Source: Siphonodentalium dalli
Taxonomy: Eukaryota; Mollusca; Scaphopoda; Gadilida; Siphonodentaliidae
Length of the DNA: 64,000 nucleotides
Reading direction: 5' to 3'
NCBI GenBank assembly: GCA_032622095.1
Contig: CP136068.1
Coordinates: 133,369,989 to 133,433,988, forward strand
The notes under the pieces are model-generated. The model was not told where the DNA came from. It saw only the letters and a program-made list of their open reading frames with translations, and searched no databases. Below are positions 14,201-26,200 of the stretch, piece by piece (position 1 is the stretch's first letter; every line of letters begins with the position of its first letter). The position numbers and the translations under genes are program-made.

Positions 14201-17200
14201 TCCCATTATGGGAATACTATATAATATGGAAGAATTCAATATACTCTATGAAGACTGAACATGAACGTTTAAAGGCACATACAGATCCATGACACCATGC
14301 ATTCACATTCATCAGTAATTATGCTGAAAACTAGCTGCATGCATATTCTTTCTTACTGGCTTTCTTCTTGCTCATGCTATCTTCGCACTATTGTAAATGA
14401 TCTTTTATGTCAATAAATTTGGTTATGAAAGTACAAGATCCATTTACATCACACTGTATTCAAAGAATTGTATAGAATTTCGATGATTTGAGATCCATTT
14501 TATCAACCAATCACATTTTAGCAAGGAAAAACGATCTCAGAACGGCTGATGTTGGAAAAAATTAATATTGATTTCTTTTCACACCAAAGAGGAATTAAAG
14601 ACACATTCAAGAAAACAAAATAGTTGATGTCTTTTCATGTTGACACACTTGTTCAACCACCCTTATCACCAATGTTGATCTCACAGTCAACACTGAATAA
14701 CCCAACACAAATTGAATATCATAATTATATTCAAAATAACATATTAATAAAGTTCCGGCATTGACATTGATATCATTGCGCTAAGCTCGTACATCACTGC
14801 GTGTGCCGATAATACATGTGTGTCTTATAAAGATATGAGGCTGTGTTTAGGGGCTATCCTATTAATCTTCAAAATCTGAAGCAAAAGACGATGGGTGTGT
14901 TAATATGCTGAACATCATTTACCAGTTCTTGTGTAGCAACATAGTCATCCATGAATGGTTCTTCTATGAGAGGCCCCTCCCTATAAAAAAAAAACAACAT
15001 CAATATTCATTAAAACCTTCTGTGACAACTCCCACCCCATAAAAACATCAATATTCATTAAGACCTTGTGAAAACTCCCTCCCAATAAAATTAACATCAA
15101 TATTCATTAAAACATGCTGTGCAGAACTTAAAATCAGACCAGAATCAGAATCATGATTCTCATTTTAAGTCTCGTAAAAAGTCTTGATTCCCTGTAGAAA
15201 GGTTATGTTTTGATTCTCGAAAATTTGATGGATTTAAGGCCTGCTGTGACAACTCACTCCCAATAATATCAACATCAATATTCATTAACCCTTTACCCAT
15301 TAGAAGGGCCCTGTGCCAATGCATTCTCTTATATATGCGAGTCGACCATAGGTCGCCTCGCATATATAAGAGAATGCATTGGCTTAACACATTAAAAATG
15401 GTAAAATTGTTAAAGAATGTAAGAAAAAATGGTAAAAAAATATTTTTTTTAGGCCAATGCATTCTCTTATATATGCGAGGCGACCTATGGTCGACTCGCA
15501 TATATAAGAGAATGCATTGGCACAGGGCATAACTGTAACTATCACAATGTGGTCAAGGAGCCGGTTCCAATGATATCCATATTTGTATGGTTCTATTGAG
15601 ACAGACCGAAGATATTTTAGGCTGTTGAAGCTTTATTTGGCCGGTTTTGGCCGTTTTGTTGGGTAAAGGGTTAAAACCTTCTGTGACAACTCCCATACCT
15701 CCCAAATTCGTCCACAGAAACTGAATGAAGAACATGCTTATATATACACCTGTTACACCAGTGCCCAATTGATGTATTCTTAGATATGCATCAGTAAGAC
15801 CAGAAGCAAACATATCCCCAAATGCATGTTATATATGAGATTGTAATTCAAGTTGATTATTTGTCGCTAAAACATGCATTCCGATTTTGCCGAGAGTTGT
15901 TAACTTTAGTTTTCGATTCACCAGCATCGGCCGCTGATTGGTTACCAAATTTTGAATGGAACATGGCATCATGACAAGTGTAAAATGTCACCGTGCAACT
16001 AGGAGTCATGTAATCAAGTCAACAGCTCATAGATGTTTACTGACAATACTGTTGTTCAGGCGCTATTCTGACTAAACCCATGGAACGTACCCAGAGTTTG
16101 GTCACCGAAAATGGATATCTCACTTCATGCCATGCGATACAGATAAAAAGCGATTTTGTGCAGTTTCTTTCAATTTTTTTGGTGGATTGAATCACAATGG
16201 AGATAAACATACTCTGTTTCATTGGATATTTGGAGATTTGAGCATGAAAACAGTTTGTGAACTTTTTTCATGCTGGAATCCCCAAAATCCAACTCAAAAG
16301 AGTATGTTTATCTACTATAAAATACCACCAAATCTAGAACCGCACATACCTCTAAATGTGAGTTATATTAGAACATACATCACTAAAACTAGAAGTATAC
16401 CTACCCCCAAATGCAGGTTATATATTAGAATATACTCCACTAATATTATAAGTATACTGCCCTCAAAGGCAGGTTATATATGGTAATATACACCACTAAA
16501 ACTAAAAGTATACCTACCCCCAAATGCAGGGGTATATTTAATAAATAGTGAATGGCTTGGAGTTGACTATGCAAGAATAGTTTCCAGTGGGGTGGGTATA
16601 ATTTATGACTCAACGCAGAGTTAACTATACCCACCCCACTGGGCACTATACCCAGGTAGTCAATGACAAGACATGCTCTATTTATTATATTTCACCGAAC
16701 AATTCAAACTTGTAGTATGCATACTACATAACCATATCCTATCAACATGCACTGACTGCTGGAATGTTCAAATTCCCTTGATAAAACGTTAAAGAAATCA
16801 TGTACAACACGTTTTACTGAGAACAAATACACTGTGTGATTATCAGCTTACCAATAAGCAGTTTAAGAAAAACATAATCATCGCAAGAATGCGTTGATCA
16901 AGTTCAATAAACCAAAATGCGCAGTATTTAGGTTTTGTTTTGAATGCACGAAAACCTGAAACTGTATTACAAAGTGAATTCAGCCGACTGTTGCCACTTC
17001 ACACGAAACTATACAAGTATAGTGGTGTGCTAAATTCAGCACAACACTACACAATATAGAATACAGCTCTCGAACAATCAGAAGGTGAGGTGAAATATAT
17101 GACAATATACACCAAGCCTTGAAATAGTGTGTCTGTCATTTGCAGAATGAGGTCCCCAGAGGGTGAATTTAGTGACGCTAACACGCATAGCGGGCAAGCA

Positions 17201-20200
17201 TCACCAAATTTACCCTCTGGGGACCTCATTCTGCTTACACCTCAGCAGAATGAGTTTCCCAGAGGGTGAATTTTGTGATGCTAGCCCGCTATGCGGGGTA
17301 GCATCACTAAATTCACCCTCTGGGAACCTCTTTCTGCAAATGACAGACACACTATTTCAAGGCTTGATATACACCACTAACACTAGAAGTATACCTACCC
17401 CCAGATGCAGGTTATTCTGGCTATTGTCATGAATGTTGGTTTGATCATTGACTTCGTTCCATCACTCTTCAGTTCTGACTCTTCCTGTGAATTTATAACA
17501 TACATCTTCTAGTTTTTACCTAGATCTTCAAAGTCTAAAGGAACCTGGCTTCTCATGAATTTTAGTATGAGCCCAAAAAACTACAAAATAGTGTGTTCTT
17601 AGGTAGGGCTGCCACGATGCATCGAGATTTCGATGCATCGCGATGCGCTTGCTTCGATTCGATTTTCGATTTATCCAAAACCATAATCGAATAGTTTCGA
17701 TGCGGACTGTACCGCACCGGCCGGTGCATAAGTCGATCTTTTGTGATTTACTAGTGTATAAAGACACCCCTATTTTATGTACGAATTATGAAGGTATCTG
17801 TGTATCGGTAAGGATAGCCATATGATGAAATTTTTGTGAAACGAGATCTGTTTATTTGTTTGGAATAGGCGTTGCGATATGGTAACTGTCGCCATTTTCA
17901 TTGGAATTTCCCACTCTAAATATAGATGCAGTTTCGTTTGCTATCTAATTGCCGCAGTGTGCAGACGAAAGCTAACATGAGAAGAATGATTTGATAGGCT
18001 GATTTCGGTAATGCGCATACTATTGACCCAATGACCTGCCCTGTTTTAAAAGTCGACCGGGTAATCGGGGTCAAACACGTGACACACTCAAAATCTTTTG
18101 CGAGCGGAGCTCTGATAGGTCAAAAGCTCAAAGGTCACACTCGATAAACCAATGGTTATGCGTGTTGTTTTACTATCTGCGGTCACAGTGTGCGATATCA
18201 AAATGTCTGCTGAAAATAAGCCTGAAATATCTATCATTCAATCAAATTCGAATAAAAAATGAGGATTTACATTTATCAATTGCAAAAAATAAAAATCTGG
18301 ACCTCACTTTCATGGCTTTCTTTGAAAGTTGGCACTTGCACAATGTACAGTATGGTTTAATTTAATATTGGATCCCAGAAGTACATGTACATGTTATTCA
18401 GAGATATTGGACCTGTCGACTCGCACATACTCAGTCCCAAGTATGGGCATATGGCCATTATGGGGTAAATTCCAGGTAATACGTGAACATTGAACAACAT
18501 CTCTAAAAGTAAATGGTACCATTGGAAATGCTTTTGGTAATTGATTTACCGGTACTAACAGTGTTTAGAAACTCGAGTGCTGTTTAGTATTTACATATTG
18601 GATACATACATAGCAGTATAGATGACAGTATCATGACACAATACATGAATGGTATTTAATTTTTCAAATAGACTTTCTGGGATACAGTGCCGCTGTCATG
18701 ACTCTGAATCGGCAGACCTGTTTTTGCCGGTAACTTGCATCGCGATGCGCATCGCATCGCGGACAAATAATCGCGATGCGCATCGCATCGTGACCCCTCC
18801 ACATCGTGGAAGCCCTATTCTTAGGCAACATCATAAAGTGGATTTCTTTTTTTCACAATACATAATATAAAAACAACCCCTTCCAGTCAGTGATCTCAAA
18901 AACATCATAATTCAACACTACTTAATTCCCACTATCTAATTGAAATTCTCATTTCAGGCATACTGGATGACACATGGTCACATTGATCTTGAAAACATCA
19001 TAATTCAACACTACCGTACTGACCCGCTTTAGGCCCAGGGGGCCTTTGTTTTATTTGAGCTCAAAAATCAAAGTGGGTTTAAACTCGGATATGACCCTTT
19101 GCAAACCAAAAATCCCAAGAAATCGGGACAGTAAAACTGAAGAAATAGATCCATAAAATAAAGTCGATCCAACACAGAGTTTCGGGGAAATATTCACGGC
19201 TTCCAGATTAAATAAAGCTAAGTATAAGTTACTTTGAGAAAGTATTTTTTAAATTTTGATGTGTATATTAAAATATTACTTCTTGTCTTGTTTTATTGCC
19301 CAAAATTCCCATAAATGACAGTTTGTAAGCATCATGGGTCATCGGATTTCTGCCATTTCAGACAGCTGGGTAAATCCACTATCTATAGTCTATATCTATA
19401 GTTTATATCAATGTTCAGATGTACGTGATCCCCAAAGTGAATGATAACGACTATGAAACTGTGCCGTCGTCATCGAAGCCAAAGATAATAATTAAAAAAT
19501 GTCTGAAAATTGTACAGGGAAATATTATGCAACATATAAGAGAGTGACTTAATCCGATTAGGATTACAATGAACCCAGTGCTCTATTCATGGCCCGTTGT
19601 CTACAAAGAGTTACAATACAATAGTGACCAATTTAACAAAGCCAGTGAGTCTAGTTAATTAACGAAATGACGATGTAAATACGTAAATAAGATTCATTTT
19701 ATTTTATTTTATTTATTATTATCACTAATACCTACGAAGTATAACTTTCCATTTTTCGTGGCATTCTCGCCGTCACCGATCGTTTGTGAATATACTTCCC
19801 GTTAATTGGAATTATTTATTTGGGAAGTATCATTAGCAAATACTTACTTACCACCGCTGAAATTGAACAAAATTTGGGGTGGGCTTAAACACGAATATAC
19901 CCCTGTGCATGGAATTTGGCCAAAATATATGGGTGGACTTAAACACGGGCATGGGCTTTGAACCGGGTCAGTACGGTACTTAATTCCCACTATATAATTG
20001 AAATTACGCATTTCAGGCTGACTGGCTGGCAAATGGTCACAGTGATCTTGAAAATATCATAATTCAACACTACTTAATTCCCACTATGTAATTGAAATTA
20101 CTCATTTCAGATGGTTGCCCCTTTGATTCTGTATAGTCTAGTTATTGTTGGGAGGTAAGACATCATACCACATCCGCTCCACCGTACAGTGTGCCATTCA

Positions 20201-23200
20201 AGTTATTTAACTTGCAACCAACATCAAAAGAATAAATATAAAAATGTGCATGGCCTTGTTGTTATAAGCTGCATGTGGAAAGGGAGCTTCACATATATAA
20301 GAGAATACACTGGCTTACAAGGTCAAGGTAAATATTGTTAGACCATTGCATTCTCTTATATATGCAAGGCTCCCTATAGGAGACTCGCATATATATATAG
20401 TACCACGAACATGCAAATAAATAATGACTTCCGTTAATCCACAGTGCATGTGGGAAACAGATTTTAGAAACTTACAGGCCTTAGAGCAACAAATTCTGCG
20501 TCAAGTGCAACCAAAGTGTTTTCTGTTGGCAAGTTCTCTGCAGTTAGTGGGGAGAAGGTCACCTTTCTCCGTTTTGGGTTCAGGAGACAACTGTCATTAA
20601 GAAGCATGTCAGATTCTAATTTGTTGTTCACTGAAAGATGAATAATAAAAATTTAGAGGTATAGTGTATACACCAGTCCCATGGGGGGGGGGGGGGGGGG
20701 GGGGGGGGGGGGCTGTGATTTTCTTTACACAAAATCTAGGGACTGGGCTTACCTTTGAGGATCCTCAAGTGCAAAATCTCAGTTTGCAACATAGTGTCAA
20801 TCTATTTTATATGAATCGTGATGAATATAATTTATTGAATACAAAATTTGGTGTGTGTGTTTTATTAGATAATAATATTATTAGGTCAAACAAACAAAAA
20901 TATATTTGATTCTCAGGCAATTTCTTTTGAAAATCAATGAGGAACGAGGGTTTTATTTAAAAAAAATTCTGCCCATAGTTATGATAGTAATTAGTAATAG
21001 TAAGCCAGGCAAGTACCCACAGGGGATATTTTATTTAATAGATGATTCTGACATACAGACGAAAACGGGAAATAGGGTTTTATTTAAAAAAAATTCTGCC
21101 CATAGTTATGATAGTAATTAGTAATAGTAAGCCAGGCAACTACCGACAGGGGATATTTTATTTAATAGATGATTCTGACATACAGACGAAAACGGGAAAT
21201 AGGGTGAAGGTTAGGGCTTCACGGTATCCACCTTCACAATACCGACTACGGTATTAAATGCAATACCGCGGTATGACTAAATACCGTCAAGATTAAGATC
21301 CTATGGAACATGCAGTACGCAATTCAATATTCGCATGTGAATGCAGTTTCACGCGGACACACGATAATAGGACAACGCAATACATGTCGCTTGTGATCGT
21401 AACAATGTGTGGGGGTCCTAATGACGTCGCTTATGCAAAAATAATAGGTATTTAATTCACATTGTTTAATTCACAACAAAGCATTTTATTATCGAGAAAC
21501 AAATTGATATGGCTCTTGGTTCGTTTTCTAAATAAGTTATACCATGAGGGGATTTAAGTCCAGATTATACTAAAAATGTTAGGGTGTCTCAACCAATACC
21601 TATTTATCTGTGGTGTCTCGATGATAGATAAACATTAGCAATTGGAAACAATTGTGAGAGTAACGTTTAAATTTCGTAATTGTATGGATGGCGATCATGG
21701 TCTAAATATTGCGTTGTGTACACTAATTTAAGCTGCATATGAGACGACTATAAACACACATCCATCTGCGTACAACGTGTTGGCACTGCCTTTGTTAAAA
21801 TTATTTTTCGCACTTTGCTGCAGTCATGCTCTGGGCGTCTGGCTGGATATCGTCTCATCTCGCTAGTTCTCGTTCAATCTCGCTGGTACTCGTTCTCATT
21901 CGTTACTTACAAGCACCCATTATTTCCTTGGATTATATCAAGATATTTGACGTATGCTGTCGTAAAACCAACTAAAAGAAGAAAATATAGTTTGCGGCGA
22001 TATACCAACTATTCAAATAATCCAATACCAACTACACGATATTAAAAATAAAACCGTGAAGCCCTAGTGAAGGTGATGCTCACATCGCCCTGATGAAGAG
22101 GTTATTAATTGTACCTTTGATTATCTCCCTTGTGTTGAGATCAGTCTTCATGAAGAACAAGATACAGGGGACCTTCCAGTCGAGCTTGTACCATGCTGCT
22201 TCTTCCTGGAATGAACAAATATAGGCCACAGTGAAATTGAAGTAATTATCCATCATCCATTATCCAGTTTTAAAATTTATCAGATATGATTCTAAAGTCA
22301 TTGAGTTACTATTTTAACCCTTTACCCAACAGAACGGCCATGTGCCAATGCATTCTCTTATATATGCGAGTCGACCATAGGTCGCCTCGCATATATAAGA
22401 GAATGCATTGGCTTAACACATTACAAATTATAAAATTGTAAGAATGTAAGAAAAAATGGTAAAAAGTGTTAAAAAAGAGTTTTTTTTAGGCCAATGCATT
22501 CTCTTATATATGCGAGGCGACCTATGGTCGACTCGCATATATAAGAGAATGCATTGGCACAGGGTATAACTGTAACTATCACAATGTGGTCAAGGAGCCG
22601 GTTCCAATGATATCCATATTTGTATGGTTTTATTGAGACAGACCCAAAATATTTTAGGCTGTTGAAGCTTTATTTGGCCGGTTTTGGCCGGTTTGTTGGG
22701 TAAAGGGTTAAAATAGATATAGCACTTATTTTATGGGTGTGATAGCGAAGCAGGTACATTGTACCACTGTGTACAGGTACTGTGTTACTATTTATAGAAT
22801 ACAACTTATGTTATCTATAACTGTGATTGAGTCATCATTGAGTTACTATTTTAAAATAGATATAGAACTTATTTTATGGGTGTGATAGCGAAGCAGGTAC
22901 ATCGTACCACTGTGTACAGGTACTGTGTTACTATTTATAGGCATACCACTAATCTTATCTATGCATGTGGTGGCGAAGTCATTGAGCATGTACCACTATA
23001 CATGTACTGTGTTACTATTTACAGATATATCTCCTACCTTATATATAGGTGTGATGTCACATTACTATTTATCGATATATCTCTTACCTTATCTACAAGT
23101 GTGATGTAACATTGCTGTTTATAGATACACAACTTACCTTATGTAAGGATATATCCCTTACCTTATCTATAGGTGTGATGTCACATTACTATTTATGGAT

Positions 23201-26200
23201 ATACAACTTACCTTATCTATAGGTGTGATAGCGAAGTCATTGAGCAGGTACCACTGCGTACATGTGACGTGTTCCTTTCTCTGATGGTATGGTTCGCTAA
23301 CGTGAACATGTGCCACCAAGTTGCCTCCAGGTGTACTGCTGTCTCGGATGTGGCCGATCGTGGCATATAGTTCATAAACCTCACCAAATGGCTCCTCCTA
23401 AAAATAATGCCGTTAGTTTAACCATTCCGTGCATTGCGCTCGAATCGTGCGATTATACCATATTTTGTACCCACCAATTCAACTCTGAGAAATGACGATT
23501 TTCGGAGACAATATTTGGTGTTCAAAAAATCTATTAAATGCTATGGATAGAAATGAAATTGAGGGACATTTGTGGTATAGTTGAAAGAGGAATCCTTTGC
23601 TGATCTATCAGTGAAGACGTCAATGTCATTGCTCAGATAAATGTGCTAAACTTTGTTTCCGAGTGATGGTAAATTGTGGAAAATGCTATAATCTTCCTTG
23701 TCTCTTAACATAAAGCAGGTGAGTATATATGGACGGCATGTAAGGGCAGTGCAGGGATCAACAGGTAAAGGAGCATGTTTCAAGCCCCTGAGGGTAAACT
23801 CACATCATCCCTGACATTGACGATAAGAAGCGTTCCATCCGGTAGAAGCTGAATTCGAACTCCGAATGGGATCCACCGAGGCAGGAATGATTCATCATCA
23901 TCAGGAATGGTGGCTTGCACCTGACTGGAATCAAACAAATCATGAGCACTTAGACGGAAGTAAAGAAAGTGCAACAATTTCACTCGAAATTCTGTAATCC
24001 GCTTTTGTCAATAGATCATTTTATTACACGATCCTACCCTTATTCCATTCAATAAACCCATTCTATAAATTGTGATATTAAACGTTCGTTTAACAACAGG
24101 AAATAGTGCCAGGTGACTTTTGACTTTCGGTTTGTGGTCGGTTTACATTCTGTATGCTACGTCTCAAAATACTATGGCTTCCAATATTTTCCAACAAACT
24201 ATAATCAATGAAGAGTTTGAAAAGTTATGCCATTGAATATCCCAAAGAGTATTTATTTATCTGGGACTATTTCCTTACGTGGGCAAACAACGCAGTTACA
24301 TGAAACAACATTGCATGCCTTATAGAAGAATGTTTGTTTCACATCCCATTTGTTGATTTAAGTATGTTTTGTCGAGGTTGTCATGTAATAAATAGAATCT
24401 ACAACTCGTCCCCAGTTTATAGCGAAATTTACAAAACTCGTTCAGTAAATTAGGTCTGGACCTCACCAAAGGTTTGGTCCAGACCTAATTTGCTGGACTC
24501 GTTTTGTCAATTCCGCTATAAACTGGGGACGAGTTGTAGATCCTCTATTTAATACACACTTGTTCCTACAATTACAGAGTTCCTGCTGTTCCACATTTAC
24601 AAATCCATACAGAACACGCGTTCCATACGCATCCCGTTGATGTCACATGACATACATGTAAATGATGTTTACTTTAACCATGAAACTGGAACTTTAAAAT
24701 AAAAGCATCATCAAACATGACAAAACAAGCCTTGTATGTGCCTCTCTATAAACCTTGTAAGTAGTTTTGTTTTATTCACAGATTCTAGGACATGTGGCAT
24801 GTAATAAACACAAAACGACAAGTGTGTCAATGGGTATGTCGATACGGCACTAGTGCCATCGCAAAAGGATAGGACTCAAGGCTATGTCTCTAGTTCTATC
24901 CTTCCGCACTAGCGACATTCAACAAACCTATTAGCACTGACCCAGTGTCATTCTGTGTATTACATGACTGCTGTCCTAATATTATAAAATTAGCACACAA
25001 AGGAGAAATACAAATGCTATTTTTTAGGGTTTTGTAACACCACATTTAGGGTGATGTTTAACAAGAGCATCACTGGTGATAATTCCAACAAAGGGCCATA
25101 ACTCTAGTGAAAATTGGTTGGCGGAACCCAAATTTGAACTTGATCTGTATTTTGGGCTAGTAAAATCACATACCAAATTTCATCCTATTCAATAGTACCC
25201 ATTCAGTTCAGACTTACTAATGTTATCATCCGGAAACGAAAATAGAGTGAAAATTACAACAAAAAGGGTCATAACTAAAAAAATGAGCATTAGATGGAAG
25301 TATTCCTGACAGCAAACGTCTGTATCACATAGTTCATTGAGATTCAATTTCCAATAATGCATGGGCGGATAGAAAATCAGAATCTACAGAAAAATAAAGA
25401 TGTACAATTCTAGAATCGAAATTTGGAATATTATTGGATACTCATTTCAAAATGTTTTAGACAGCTACCATGACAAATTTCCTGATATTCCATGGCTGAG
25501 AACACACAATTGATTGCCATCATAGTAGTAAACATTCATACATTTCATTGGTATCTGTGAACCGGTGGTGGAGCTACAGACCAAAAACAATATACTTCCA
25601 AATAAACTCCAGATGAATAACTCTAGAACAGAAAACCGGAAAAAAAATGATTGAACACTCAATTGATTTCCCACATAGTAGTGAACATCCGTACAGAATT
25701 TCATGGAGATTCGTCAACCGGTGGTGGAAATATCTGCTTAGACGAAAAAAACAAAAACATTTCCAGATAAAGATGAATAACTAGAACGGAAAATCTGGAA
25801 AAATGATTGAACGCTCCATTAAATGCCATCATAGTACTGAACATCCAGGGACCGACCTAGCCAGTCGCCAGCGCGCAATTGGCGGTTACATTTGTTGTCC
25901 CGGCGCGTAAAAGTTTATTGCAGGCGTGTTGTCTGGCGGCGTGTAGTTTGACTTTCGTAGTTGACAACCAATGCCCATGGCATTGTACATGTAAAACGCT
26001 AAACAAAGCAAAGAAACCACGTCCAGTTTGACCCAACTATACAAGGCTAACGCGATACTAGTAAAAACACAGCAAATGCGTCACTCAAGTCGGTGCCATT
26101 TGGTTTGATTGTCCAGAAATTCGATGATATTTGGCGGCATGCACTCAATGGGATGTAACTCTAAACTAACTAAGCACATACTATGGCTGCGTAAACTCAA

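Noticed and set aside
15335-15532. Frames such as [16 protein letters not shown] seen many times across the window
   Set aside because: Translations of the palindromic MITE module, identical on both strands; not proteins.
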